From Streptomyces blattellae (GTDB lineage Bacteria > Actinomycetota > Actinomycetes > Streptomycetales > Streptomycetaceae), in contig NZ_WJBG01000182.1 in the NCBI RefSeq assembly GCF_009709555.1, positions 101,413 to 165,412 of the forward strand: a stretch of 64,000 bases of DNA, written 5' to 3'. Shown here one piece after another: positions 43,609 through 52,629 of this stretch (position 1 is the first letter of the stretch; each line of letters begins with the position of its first letter). The notes beneath the pieces were generated by a model. The model saw nothing but the letters and a program-made list of their open reading frames with translations. It was not told where the DNA came from and did no database searches. The position numbers and the translations under genes are program-made.

Positions 43609-45018
43609 CTACCGGCGGTCCTCCTCGTCCCGTGGGGCCTCTCGGCGACGCGAGCGCGGAAGGACCCGCAGAGCGTCCCCTATGTCGGCCACTTCCAGGA
43701 CCTTCATACCGGAAGGGATCTTGCCGGGATCGCCCGGCACGAGCGCGTGCGTGAAGCCCAGACGGTGGGCTTCGGTGAGCCTGCGCTGCACGCCCGTGAC
43801 CCGTCTGACCTCGCCCGCGAGCCCCACCTCGCCGATCGCGACGAGGTTCTTCGGCAGGGGGGTGTCGCTGGCGGCCGAGGCCAGGGCGAGGGCGACGGCC
43901 AGATCCGCGGCGGGCTCGGAGAGCTTCACTCCGCCGACTGTCGCGGAGTAAATGTCCCGTTTGCCCAACGCGCTGATCCTGCCCCGCTGCTCCAGGACGG
44001 CCAGCATCATCGAGACGCGGGAGGTCTCCAGGCCGGACGTCGTACGGCGGGGGGAGGGGATCTGGGAGTCGACGGTCAGGGCCTGGACTTCGGCGACCAG
44101 GGGGCGGCGGCCCTCCAGCGTGACGGTCAGGCAGGTGCCGGGCACCGGCTCGGCCCGCCGCGTCAGGAACAGGCCGCTCGGGTCGGCGAGGCCCGTGATG
44201 CCCTCGTCGTGCAGCTCGAAGCAGCCGACCTCGTCCGTGGCGCCGTACCGGTTCTTGACGCCTCGTACGAGTCTGAGGCGTGCGTGCCGGTCGCCCTCGA
44301 AGTGCAGGACGACGTCCACGAGGTGCTCCAGGAGCCGGGGGCCGGCGATGGCGCCGTCCTTGGTGACATGGCCCACAAGGAGCGTGGACATGCCGCGTTC
44401 CTTGGAGGCCCGGATCAGCGCCCCGGCCACCTCCCGCACCTGTGCCATGCCGCCGGGGGCGCCGTCGATCTCCGGGGAGGCCACCGTCTGCACGGAGTCG
44501 AGGATCAGCAGGGACGGCTTCACCGCGTCCAAGTGGCCGAGTACGGCGGCCAGGTCGGTCTCGGCGGCGAGGTACAGATGGTCGTCGAGGGCCTTGATGC
44601 GGTCGGCGCGCAGCCGGACCTGGCTCGCCGACTCCTCGCCCGTGACGTAGAGAGTGCGGTGCTCGTCGCTGGCCGACTTGGCGGCCACGTCGAGCAGGAG
44701 GGTCGACTTGCCGACGCCGGGCTCACCCGCGAGGAGGACCACCGCTCCGGGGACCAGGCCGCCGCCGAGCACCCGGTCCAGCTCGGGCACGCCGGTGGAG
44801 CGTGCGGTGGCCTGACGGCCGTCGACCTGGCCGATGGGCAGCGCGGAGGTGGTGACACGCCCCGGTGTCGTCGTGCGGACCGCGGGCGTGCCGTACTCCT
44901 CGATCGTCCCCCACGCCTGGCACTCGGGGCACCGGCCGAGCCACTTCGCCGTCTGCCAGCCGCACTCCGTGCAGCGGTAGGACGGGCGGTCCTTGGTGGA
45001 TTTCGTACGGGCAGCCAT
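43609..45018 (-). CDS. radA: RadA/Sms recombination protein
   Basis: Hexameric DnaB-like helicase that extends recombination intermediates. The 469-aa protein has a zinc finger (YRCTECGWQTAKWLGRCPEC), Walker A GEPGVGKSTLLLDVA, the RadA-specific KNRYG motif (RGVKNRYGATDEVGCFE), Walker B LLILDSVQTV, and a C-terminal Lon-protease-like domain (LAVALALASAASDTPLPKNL, GEVGLAGEVRRV). ATG 45018 (MAARTKSTKDRPSYRC) matches the family start. It is divergent from the sigma-like membrane protein gene. Confidence 0.95.
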   Translation of the reverse strand: MAARTKSTKDRPSYRCTECGWQTAKWLGRCPECQAWGTIEEYGTPAVRTTTPGRVTTSALPIGQVDGRQATARSTGVPELDRVLGGGLVPGAVVLLAGEPGVGKSTLLLDVAAKSASDEHRTLYVTGEESASQVRLRADRIKALDDHLYLAAETDLAAVLGHLDAVKPSLLILDSVQTVASPEIDGAPGGMAQVREVAGALIRASKERGMSTLLVGHVTKDGAIAGPRLLEHLVDVVLHFEGDRHARLRLVRGVKNRYGATDEVGCFELHDEGITGLADPSGLFLTRRAEPVPGTCLTVTLEGRRPLVAEVQALTVDSQIPSPRRTTSGLETSRVSMMLAVLEQRGRISALGKRDIYSATVGGVKLSEPAADLAVALALASAASDTPLPKNLVAIGEVGLAGEVRRVTGVQRRLTEAHRLGFTHALVPGDPGKIPSGMKVLEVADIGDALRVLPRSRRREAPRDEEDRR

Positions 45019-45214
45019 GCGGAGAACCGTAGCCGGGAGCACTGACAACGCTGCCGTCGGACGGGTGGTGGCCCGGCGTCACCGCCCCGCTGAGGGCGCC
45101 CAGAACGACGGAATCCTGCGTTCCTGTCCCCTTATGAGGGATCGTTTCACCCGTATGGATTAAAAGTGCTCAAGGGGCGAGAAGCCGCCAACCCCCGCCG
45201 CCTACGGTCCACGG

Positions 45215-46963
45215 GTGATGAGCAGCAGTTCGGAGACCACGACCCGCACCACCGGCGCACACAGGGCGCTCCGGGAGGCGCGTGACCGTGCTGCCGCGCG
45301 CACGCTGGCGCAGCGGCCGCCCGCGCGCTACGAGCCCTACCTGGACGGCCTGTTCACCTACTGCCTGTCCGTGCTGTGCGACCACGACGCGGCGACCGCC
45401 GCTCTCGGGGACGTCCTCGCAGTGGCCGAACGGCGTGGCCGGCACAGCCCGGACACCGAGGGCGACCGCAGGGCCTGGCTGTACGCACTGGCCCGCTGGG
45501 CCTGCCTGCGCAAACTGGCCGAGGCCAAGCAGAAACGTCCGGCCACCCACGCCGCGGGACGACATACCAGCGACCGGCGGCGCACCGAGGAGCCTTCCGC
45601 GCCGCCCGTCTCCCAGGAGGTCCAGGAGCAGCGCCGGTCCGAACTCTCCCTGCTCGCCTGGCCGGAGGCCGCCGGCACCACCCCGGAACAGCGCGAGGCG
45701 CTCGAACTCGCCGTGCGCCACCATCTCGCCGCGCACGAGGTCGCCGCCGTCCTCGGCCTGGACCCGGCCGCCGCCCGCGGCCTGCTCGCCTCCGCCGCCT
45801 GCGAGGTGGAACGCACGCGTGCCGCCCTCGCGGTCGTGGAGACCGGCGGCTGCCCGGGCGTCGCCCGCCTCACCGGCGACAACCAGCTGGTGCTCAGCGC
45901 GGCCGTCCGCCGTGAGCTGGTGCGGCACGTCGACGACTGCCCGCGCTGCCGCCGTACCGCCGAGCGCGCGCTCCCCGGCCGCTGGCCCGGCGCGAACGCC
46001 GCCACCGCCGAACTGCCCGTCCTGGAGGCGCCCCGTGCGGAACTGCACCTCGCCATGGCGCACGGCCCGCGCGCGCGGATCGCCGCTCCCCGCTTCGACC
46101 GGCGCGGCTTCCCGATGGATCCCAAGGACCGCGCGGCCCGCAGAGACCGGCTACGCGCGCGTGCCCTCACGACGACCGTGGTCGCCACCGTCGTGGCGGC
46201 ACCCGTGCTCGCCCTGTGGGCGGCCTACCGGGGCACACCGGACGCCGAGGCCCAGGAAAGCAGCCCGGCCAGCGCGAGTGAGGCGCACGGCCCCGGCAGC
46301 CTGGACGGCGAGACGGCGGGCGGCGGCTATGAACACACCGGGAACGCCACCGCCGGGCCCGGCACGCGCTTCGCGGAGGGCGGCAGGCCCGACGTGTCGG
46401 TGGAGGTCATCAGCGTCGGCGGCGCCCCCGTGAAGGGTGCGGCCCACCTCAAGGTGACGGCCGCCAACAGCGGCGACACCACGCTCCTCACCCTCACCGC
46501 GAGCGGCTCCGCGCCCGTCCGCTGGTCCGCGACGACCGCCGCCCCCTGGCTCTATCCGAGCCGGTCCGCGGGAACCCTCGCCCCCGGCGAATCGTTGACG
46601 ATCAAGGTGTACGTCGACCATCTGCGCGAGCCGTCCGGGTACTGGAGCGCGCGCGTGGCGATCTCACCGGCCGGCGCCGTCGTCTCCATCGAGGGCTACG
46701 GCACCGCACCCACCCCGTCCCACCCGGACCCCGGTCCGGGCACTCCCGGCAACCCGCCCCCCTCGACCACCGACCCCGGCCCGACCCCGCCCCACCCGAC
46801 GCCCACCCAGCCCACGCCGAGCGACCCGCCCCCGTCCTCGGCGGACCCGAGCCCCACACCCACCGAGCCGTCACCGTCCGACCCGGGGAATCCGGAAGAT
46901 CCCTCAGGCTCCCCGCCACCGCCGCCGAGCGACACCGGCACGCCGAGCCCGCCCCCGTCGTAA
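45215..46963 (+). CDS. Sigma-factor/anti-sigma-like fusion with BACON domain (membrane protein)
   Basis: A 582-aa mosaic. Residues about 38-105 resemble ECF sigma region 2 (YEPYLDGLFTYCLSVLCDHD, AWLYALARWACLRKLAEAKQ) and 155-208 region 4 (LAAHEVAAVLGLDPAAARGL, LASAACEVERTRAALAVV). Residues 238-245 (H-x3-C-x2-C in RHVDDCPRCRR) match the zinc anti-sigma (zf-HC2) motif. A membrane helix follows (about 318-337), then an extracytoplasmic BACON-type beta domain (about 390-490) and a Pro/Ser/Thr-rich tail. So sigma-like, anti-sigma-like and outside sensor parts lie in one chain. Whether it binds RNA polymerase is unknown. Confidence 0.8.
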   Translation: MMSSSSETTTRTTGAHRALREARDRAAARTLAQRPPARYEPYLDGLFTYCLSVLCDHDAATAALGDVLAVAERRGRHSPDTEGDRRAWLYALARWACLRKLAEAKQKRPATHAAGRHTSDRRRTEEPSAPPVSQEVQEQRRSELSLLAWPEAAGTTPEQREALELAVRHHLAAHEVAAVLGLDPAAARGLLASAACEVERTRAALAVVETGGCPGVARLTGDNQLVLSAAVRRELVRHVDDCPRCRRTAERALPGRWPGANAATAELPVLEAPRAELHLAMAHGPRARIAAPRFDRRGFPMDPKDRAARRDRLRARALTTTVVATVVAAPVLALWAAYRGTPDAEAQESSPASASEAHGPGSLDGETAGGGYEHTGNATAGPGTRFAEGGRPDVSVEVISVGGAPVKGAAHLKVTAANSGDTTLLTLTASGSAPVRWSATTAAPWLYPSRSAGTLAPGESLTIKVYVDHLREPSGYWSARVAISPAGAVVSIEGYGTAPTPSHPDPGPGTPGNPPPSTTDPGPTPPHPTPTQPTPSDPPPSSADPSPTPTEPSPSDPGNPEDPSGSPPPPPSDTGTPSPPPS

Positions 46964-46966
46964 CGC

Positions 46967-47824
46967 TCAGTCCACCGGATCCGCCGGATGCGGCGCCAGC
47001 AACGGCAGCTGCGACGCCAGCCGCTCCTCGCACAGCTCGACCAGCCGGTCGTAGCCCGCCTTGCCCATCAGCTCGGTCAGCTCCGCCCGGTAGGACACAT
47101 AGACCGGCTCGCCCGCACCGTGCGCCGAGGTCGCCGAGGTGCACCACCAGTGGAGGTCGTGGCCGCCCGGACCCCAGCCCCGGCGGTCGTACTCACCGAT
47201 GGACACCTGGAGCACGCGCGTGTCGTCGGGCCGGTCGATCCACTCGTACGTGCGCCGGACCGGCAGCTGCCAGCACACGTCGGGCTTGGTCTCCAGCGGC
47301 TCGCGGCCCTCCTTCAGGGCGAGGATGTGCAGCGAGCAGCCCGCGCCGCCGGCGAAACCGGGCCGGTTCTGGAAGATGCACGAGCCCTGGTAGGGGCGGG
47401 TCTGCCGGTCGCCGTCCTCGTCGACCGAGACCCAGCCGGTCTGGGTCCCCACGTCGTGGTGCTGCCAGATTTCCGGCGTGAGTCTCGCCACATGTCCGGC
47501 GACCCGCTGCTCGTCCTCCTCGTCGGAGAAGTGCGCGCCCAGCGTGCAGCAGCCATCGTCCGCGCGGCCCGCCTGGATGCCCTGGCAGCCGCTGCCGAAG
47601 ATGCAGTTCCACCGAGAGGTCAGCCATGTCAGATCGCACCGGAAGACCTGCTCGTCGTCCGCCGGATCAGGAAATTCCACCCACGCGCGCGCGAAGTCGA
47701 GGCCCTTCTCGTCGCTCATCCGCGGGGCCCCCGGCTGCTTGGACGCCTTCGCCTGCGAAGAAGCCCTGCCCGATTTCGCCTTCTTGGCCGACTTTTCATC
47801 CTTCGCCTTTTTCGTCTTTGGCAC
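46967..47824 (-). CDS. Cys-rich conserved protein with Lys-rich N-terminus
   Basis: A 285-aa protein without a confident family. A basic N-terminus (MPKTKKAKDEKSAKKAKSGR) precedes a folded domain with 9 cysteines: FRCDLTWLTSRWNCIFGSGC, GRADDGCCTLGAHFSDEEDE, GSCIFQNRPGFAGGAGCSLH and HDLHWWCTSATSAHG. The clustering resembles the metal-binding YkgJ/DUF3109-type proteins, suggesting bound iron or zinc, but no enzyme function is implied. It is divergent from ppx across an 83-bp gap and convergent with the sigma-like protein gene. Confidence 0.7.
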   Translation of the reverse strand: MPKTKKAKDEKSAKKAKSGRASSQAKASKQPGAPRMSDEKGLDFARAWVEFPDPADDEQVFRCDLTWLTSRWNCIFGSGCQGIQAGRADDGCCTLGAHFSDEEDEQRVAGHVARLTPEIWQHHDVGTQTGWVSVDEDGDRQTRPYQGSCIFQNRPGFAGGAGCSLHILALKEGREPLETKPDVCWQLPVRRTYEWIDRPDDTRVLQVSIGEYDRRGWGPGGHDLHWWCTSATSAHGAGEPVYVSYRAELTELMGKAGYDRLVELCEERLASQLPLLAPHPADPVD

Positions 47825-47907
47825 GGGACCAGGGTATGTCGCCCGGAACCCCTTCCGGGACTGCCGGGGTGACGGCCGAGGTCTCCGCTGGCAGTAGCGT
47901 TTCGTAC

Positions 47908-48840
47908 ATGAGACTCGGTGTCCTCGACGTGGGATCCAATACGGTGCATCTCCTCGTGGTGGATGCGCACCCCGGCGCGCGCCCCCTGCCCGCGCACTCG
48001 CACAAGGCGGAACTGCGCCTTGCGCAACTCCTCGACGACGACGGAGCGATCGGCCCCGACGGAATCGACCGGCTGATCGGCGTCGTCCGCGAGGCGCTCC
48101 AGGCCGCCGAGGACAAGGGCGTCGAGGACCTGCTGCCGTTCGCCACCTCCGCCGTGCGCGAGGCCACCAACGCCGACGACGTCCTCGCGCGCGTGAAGAC
48201 CGAGACCGGCGTCGAACTCCAGGTCCTCACCGGCGCCGAAGAGGCCCGCCTCACCTTCCTCGCCGTCCGCCGCTGGTTCGGCTGGTCGGCAGGAAAGCTG
48301 CTGGTCCTGGACATCGGCGGCGGTTCTTTGGAGATCGCGTTCGGCATCGACGAAGAGCCGGACGCCGCCGTCTCCCTCCCCCTCGGCGCGGGCCGCCTCA
48401 CCGCCGCCTGGCTCCCCGGCGACCCGCCCGACCCGGAGGCGATCCGTGCCCTGCGCCGTCATGTCCGCGCCCAGATCGCCCGCAGCGTGGGCGAGTTCAC
48501 CCGCTTCGGCCGCCCCGACCACGTGGTCGCGACGTCCAAGACCTTCAAGCAGCTGGCCCGCATAGCAGGCGCCGCCCGCTCCGCCGAGGGCCTCTACGTC
48601 CAACGCGACCTCAAGCGCGAGTCCCTGGAGGCCTGGGTCCCGCAGCTGGCGGGGATGACGGCGGCCCAGCGGGCGGAACTCCCGGGGGTCTCGGAGGGAC
48701 GCGCGGAGCAGCTCCTGGCGGGCGCGCTGGTGGCGGAGGGCGCGATGGACCTGTTCGGCGTCGAGGCGCTGGAGATCTGCCCGTGGGCGCTGAGGGAAGG
48801 CGTGATCCTACGGCGACTTGATCACATGGGTTCGGCGTAG
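47908..48840 (+). CDS. ppx: Exopolyphosphatase / Ppx-GppA phosphatase
   Basis: A 310-aa ASKHA-fold phosphatase that degrades polyphosphate or pppGpp. Marks: MRLGVLDVGSNTVHLLVVDA, FATSAVREATNADDVLARVK, the second phosphate loop LVLDIGGGSLEIAFG, and HVVATSKTFKQLARIAGAAR. It has only the two N-terminal domains (no C-terminal HD domain), as is usual for the short actinobacterial form. The ATG at 47908 fits the family start. Which substrate dominates cannot be said. It leads a forward run with the sugar-isomerase and TetR genes. Confidence 0.9.
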   Translation: MRLGVLDVGSNTVHLLVVDAHPGARPLPAHSHKAELRLAQLLDDDGAIGPDGIDRLIGVVREALQAAEDKGVEDLLPFATSAVREATNADDVLARVKTETGVELQVLTGAEEARLTFLAVRRWFGWSAGKLLVLDIGGGSLEIAFGIDEEPDAAVSLPLGAGRLTAAWLPGDPPDPEAIRALRRHVRAQIARSVGEFTRFGRPDHVVATSKTFKQLARIAGAARSAEGLYVQRDLKRESLEAWVPQLAGMTAAQRAELPGVSEGRAEQLLAGALVAEGAMDLFGVEALEICPWALREGVILRRLDHMGSA

Positions 48841-48842
48841 AC

Positions 48843-48994
48843 GCCCCGAAGGGGCGCGGGGCTGTGTCGATGTGCGGCTCCGCCGCGTGGGCGCGAGCAA
48901 CCACCCACGACCCCGCGCGCGCGTATGGCGAAGAAGGTCCGGATGACCTTGCGCGCCCGGAGAGGCACGACCCCGCGCGCGCGTATGGCGAAGA
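48843..48994. repeat. Dispersed GC repeat and a 29-bp direct repeat before the isomerase gene
   Basis: The block starts with GCCCCGAAGGGGCGCGGGGC and TGCGGCTCCGCCGCG, a highly dispersed Streptomyces intergenic motif. Then a 29-bp sequence containing CACGACCCCGCGCGCGCG and TATGGCGAAGA occurs twice, at 48906-48934 and 48966-48994, exactly 60 bp apart. Confidence 0.8.
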
Positions 48995-49059
48995 GCACAA
49001 CGGCGAACAGGCGAACACCCACCCCGGTCCACCTCCCAGAGACACGTACCCTTTCCCTC

Positions 49060-49887
49060 GTGGCAAACCCAGTCGTACGGATCCCGGACGCGAAGGTCGC
49101 CCTCTCGACGGCCTCCGTCTACCCGGAGTCGACGGCGACGGCCTTCGAGATCGCCGCACGCCTCGGTTACGACGGCGTCGAGGTCATGGTGTGGACCGAC
49201 CCGGTCAGCCAGGACATCGAGGCCATGCGCCGCCTCTCGGAATACCACCGCATCCCGATCCTGGCCGTCCACGCCCCCTGCCTGCTCATCACACAGCGCG
49301 TCTGGTCCACCGACCCCTGGGTCAAGCTCAAGCGCGCCCGGGCGGCGGCGGAGAAACTGGGCGCGAGCACGGTCGTCGTCCACCCCCCGTTCCGCTGGCA
49401 GCGCCAGTACGCCCGTGACTTCGTCGCCGGGATCTGGCGGATGGCCGACGAAACGGATGTGCGGTTCGCGGTGGAGAACATGTACCCCTGGCGCTACCGC
49501 GACCGCGAGATGCTGGCGTACGCCCCCGACTGGGACGTCACCAAGGACGACTACCGCCACTTCACGATCGATCTCAGTCATACGGCGACGGCGCGCGCGG
49601 ACGCGATCCAGATGATCGACCGGATGGGAGAGCGTCTCGGCCATGTCCACCTCGCCGACGGCAGGGGCTCGGCCAAGGACGAACACCTCGTGCCCGGCCG
49701 CGGTACGCAGCCCTGCGCCGAGCTGCTGGAACGGCTCGCCCTGACCGGTTTCGACGGTCACGTCGTCATCGAGGTCAACACCCGGCGCGCGATGTCCGGC
49801 GCGGAACGCGAGGCCGACCTCGCGGAGGCGCTCGCCTTCACGCGCCTCCACCTGGCGTCGGCCCTGCAGATGCCGCGGCGGCGATGA
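49060..49887 (+). CDS. Sugar phosphate isomerase/epimerase (TIM-barrel)
   Basis: A 275-aa protein of the xylose isomerase-like TIM-barrel superfamily. Readable motifs: ALSTASVYPESTATAFEIAA, RLGYDGVEVMVWTDPVSQD, ILAVHAPCLL, VVVHPPFRWQ, RFAVENMYPWRYRDREMLAY, FTIDLSHTATA, GHVHLADGRGS and FDGHVVIEVNT. The His/Glu/Asp ligands of the metal site fit the superfamily. The exact sugar is unknown. GTG 49060 is chosen; the open frame upstream runs through the dispersed repeats. Its stop overlaps the TetR gene start. Confidence 0.82.
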   Translation: MANPVVRIPDAKVALSTASVYPESTATAFEIAARLGYDGVEVMVWTDPVSQDIEAMRRLSEYHRIPILAVHAPCLLITQRVWSTDPWVKLKRARAAAEKLGASTVVVHPPFRWQRQYARDFVAGIWRMADETDVRFAVENMYPWRYRDREMLAYAPDWDVTKDDYRHFTIDLSHTATARADAIQMIDRMGERLGHVHLADGRGSAKDEHLVPGRGTQPCAELLERLALTGFDGHVVIEVNTRRAMSGAEREADLAEALAFTRLHLASALQMPRRR

Positions 49888-50489
49888 CCGACGCGACCGC
49901 CCGAAGGCGCGGCAGACCCCGCCGTACGGAATCCGCCGACACCCGCGACCGCATCCTGAACGCGGCCCGCGAGGAGTTCTCCGAACGGGGCTACGAGAAG
50001 ACGTCGGTGCGCGCCATCGCCAAGGCGGCCGGGGTCGACTCGGCATTGGTCCACCATTACTTCGGCACGAAGGAGCAGGTCTTCGAGGCGGCCGTCGAGG
50101 TCGCGTTCCAGCCTGCCCTGAAGGTGCGGGACGTGGTCATCGAGGGCCCGCTCGACGAGGCCGGGGAGCGCATGACCCGCGTGTTCTTCGGGCTCTGGGA
50201 GAACCCGGTCACCCGGACCCCGCTGCTCGCGATCGTCCGGTCGGCGGTGAACACCGATGCCGCGGCGGCCGTCTTCCGCCGGCTCGTCACAGCGCAGCTG
50301 ATGCGCCGCATCGCCGGGGAACTCGACGCCCCGGACGCGGAGCTGCGCGCCGATCTGGCGGCGGCGCAGCTCGTGGGGGTCGCGATGATGCGGTACGTGA
50401 TCAAGATCGAGCCGGTGGCGTCGGCGGACGTGGAGCAGATCATCGCGCGAGTGGCGCCGGTGGTGCAGGGGCACCTGACGAATCCTTGA
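49884..50489 (+). CDS. TetR-family regulator coupled to the isomerase gene
   Basis: A 201-aa TetR/AcrR regulator. The N-terminal basic arm (TARRRGRPRRTESA) leads into the helix-turn-helix RILNAAREEFSERGYEKTSV, RAIAKAAGVDSALVHHYFGT, followed by the ligand domain (TRVFFGLWENPVTRTPLLAI). The ATGA overlap with the isomerase gene makes the pair co-transcribed, so the regulator may control the operon or an efflux system. Downstream is a 32-bp tandem repeat leading to ilvD. Confidence 0.88.
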   Translation: MTDATARRRGRPRRTESADTRDRILNAAREEFSERGYEKTSVRAIAKAAGVDSALVHHYFGTKEQVFEAAVEVAFQPALKVRDVVIEGPLDEAGERMTRVFFGLWENPVTRTPLLAIVRSAVNTDAAAAVFRRLVTAQLMRRIAGELDAPDAELRADLAAAQLVGVAMMRYVIKIEPVASADVEQIIARVAPVVQGHLTNP

Positions 50490-50517
50490 GTCCCTGGGGC
50501 GCGAGCCGAATCCCTCA

Positions 50518-50613
50518 ATCTCAGGAACACGACCGATCCGAATCCCTGGATCTCAGGGACACGACCGATCCGAATCCCTGGATCTCACGAACACGACCGA
50601 TCCGAATCCCTGA
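50518..50613. repeat. Three 32-bp tandem repeats upstream of ilvD
   Basis: Units at 50518-50549, 50550-50581 and 50582-50613 share ATCTCA, ACACGACCGATCCGAATCCC and TG. A degenerate partial unit (GAGCCGAATCCCTCA) precedes them. They fill the 3' flank of the TetR gene and end 105 bp before the ilvD ATG. Confidence 0.93.
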
Positions 50614-50718
50614 GACACGCATCCCGCATTCCGGACATGGCGTCCGGCTGTCAGTGCCCCGGCGTACGCTCGAAGCAATCGATATTCTCGGCAGAATTCT
50701 CCGAAGGAGCGAGCGACG

Positions 50719-52572
50719 ATGCCCGAGCTGAGGTCCCGCACAGTCACCCACGGCCGCAACATGGCGGGCGCCCGCGCCCTGATGCGCGCCTCCGGTGTAC
50801 CCGGTGCGGACATCGGCCGCAAGCCGATCATCGCGGTCGCCAACAGCTTCACGGAGTTCGTGCCGGGCCACACCCACCTCCAGCCGGTGGGCCGGATCGT
50901 CAGCGAGGCGATCGTCGAGGCCGGCGGCATCCCGCGCGAGTTCAACACGATCGCGGTGGACGACGGCATCGCGATGGGCCACGGCGGCATGCTGTACTCC
51001 CTCCCCTCCCGCGACCTGATCGCGGACTCCGTCGAGTACATGGTCGAGGCCCACTGCGCCGACGCCCTGATCTGCATCTCCAACTGCGACAAGATCACCC
51101 CGGGCATGCTGAACGCGGCCCTGCGCCTGAACATCCCCACCGTCTTCGTCTCCGGCGGTCCGATGGAGGCCGGCCGCGCGACGCTCGTCGACGGCACGGT
51201 CCGTACGCTCGACCTGATCGACGCGATCGCGGACGCCGCGAACGACAAGATCTCGGACGAGGACATCCTCCGCATCGAGGAGAACGCCTGCCCGACCTGC
51301 GGTTCCTGCTCCGGCATGTTCACTGCCAACTCGATGAACTGCCTGACCGAGGCCATCGGCCTCAGCCTCCCCGGCAACGGCTCGGTCCTGGCCACTCACA
51401 CGGCCCGCAAGGGGCTGTACGAGGCGGCGGCCCGCACCGTCATGGACATCACCCGGCGCTACTACGAGCAGGACGACGAGACGGTCCTGCCGCGCAGCAT
51501 CGCCACCTTCCCCGCCTTCACGAACGCGATGGCGCTGGACATCGCGATGGGCGGCTCCACCAACACGATCCTGCACCTGCTGGCCGCGGCCCAGGAGGCG
51601 GGTGTCCCGTTCGGCCTGCAGGAGATCAACGAGGTCTCGCGCCGCGTGCCCTGCCTGGCGAAGGTCGCTCCGAACGTCGCCAAGGACCGCACGTACTACA
51701 TGGAGGACGTGCACCGTGCCGGCGGCATCCCCGCCCTCCTCGGCGAACTGCACCGCGCGGGCCTGCTGAACGAGGACGTGCACGCCGTGCACAGCCCGTC
51801 GCTCGCGGACTGGCTCAAGACGTGGGACGTACGCGGCGGCTCCCCGTCGCCGGAGGCGCTGGAGTTGTGGCACGCGGCCCCGGGGTGCGTCCGCTCCGCC
51901 GAGGCCTTCTCGCAGTCCGAGCGCTGGGAGTCCCTGGACGAGGACGCCGAGGGCGGCTGCATCCGCTCCGCCGAGCACGCGTACTCCAAGGACGGCGGCC
52001 TGGCCGTTCTCAAGGGCAACCTGGCCGTCGACGGCTGCGTGGTGAAGACGGCCGGCGTGGACGAGTCGATCTGGACCTTCGAGGGCCCCGCGGTCGTCTG
52101 CGAGTCGCAGGAGGAGGCCGTCGAGAGAATCCTCAACAAACAGGTCACCGACGGCGACGTCGTCGTCATCCGCTACGAGGGCCCCAAGGGCGGCCCCGGC
52201 ATGCAGGAGATGCTCTACCCCACGTCCTTCCTCAAGGGCCGCGGCCTCGGCAAGTCCTGCGCCCTGATCACCGATGGCCGTTTCTCCGGCGGCACCTCCG
52301 GCCTCTCCATCGGCCACGCCTCCCCGGAGGCCGCGTCCGGTGGCACGATCGCGCTGGTCGAGGACGGCGACCGCATCCGCATCGACATCCCCAACCGGGC
52401 CATCGAACTTCTCGTGGACGAGGCTGAGCTGGCCCGCCGCGAGCAGGCGCTCAACGGGGTGTACGCCCCGAAGCACCGCGACCGCAAGGTGTCGGCGGCG
52501 CTGCGGGCGTACGCGGCGATGGCCACCAGTGCGGACAAGGGCGCAGTGCGGGACGTGTCGAAGCTGGGCTGA
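50719..52572 (+). CDS. ilvD: Dihydroxy-acid dehydratase
   Basis: Iron-sulfur enzyme that dehydrates 2,3-dihydroxyisovalerate and its homologue in isoleucine/valine (and CoA precursor) synthesis. The 617-aa protein has the FeS cysteines in LICISNCDKITPGMLNAALR and in CPTCGSCSGMFTANSMNCLT, plus AMALDIAMGGSTNTILHLLA, GPKGGPGMQEMLYPTS and RFSGGTSGLSIGHASPEA. The ATG at 50719 has GAAGGAGCGAGCG just upstream. A terminator follows (52594-52618). Confidence 0.96.
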   Translation: MPELRSRTVTHGRNMAGARALMRASGVPGADIGRKPIIAVANSFTEFVPGHTHLQPVGRIVSEAIVEAGGIPREFNTIAVDDGIAMGHGGMLYSLPSRDLIADSVEYMVEAHCADALICISNCDKITPGMLNAALRLNIPTVFVSGGPMEAGRATLVDGTVRTLDLIDAIADAANDKISDEDILRIEENACPTCGSCSGMFTANSMNCLTEAIGLSLPGNGSVLATHTARKGLYEAAARTVMDITRRYYEQDDETVLPRSIATFPAFTNAMALDIAMGGSTNTILHLLAAAQEAGVPFGLQEINEVSRRVPCLAKVAPNVAKDRTYYMEDVHRAGGIPALLGELHRAGLLNEDVHAVHSPSLADWLKTWDVRGGSPSPEALELWHAAPGCVRSAEAFSQSERWESLDEDAEGGCIRSAEHAYSKDGGLAVLKGNLAVDGCVVKTAGVDESIWTFEGPAVVCESQEEAVERILNKQVTDGDVVVIRYEGPKGGPGMQEMLYPTSFLKGRGLGKSCALITDGRFSGGTSGLSIGHASPEAASGGTIALVEDGDRIRIDIPNRAIELLVDEAELARREQALNGVYAPKHRDRKVSAALRAYAAMATSADKGAVRDVSKLG

Positions 52573-52593
52573 GGGCTCAGAGGCGCGCTCCCC

Positions 52594-52618
52594 GGCCGCC
52601 TCCCGTTCGGGGGCGGCC
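52594..52618. terminator. Hairpin between ilvD and the kinase gene
   Basis: Stem GGCCGCC/GGCGGCC continues, after a one-base bulge, into CCCG/CGGG with a TT loop. It lies 22 nt after the ilvD stop and 12 nt from the convergent kinase stop. Confidence 0.75.
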
Positions 52619-52629
52619 TCCGCCGTGCG

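Noticed and set aside
45161..45192. WhiG-type promoter (TAAA ... GCCGNNAA) before the sigma-like gene
   Set aside because: The spacing is 19 rather than 15-16 and the second element is imperfect.
50518..50613. CRISPR array
   Set aside because: The units are contiguous, with no unique spacers, and no cas genes are present.
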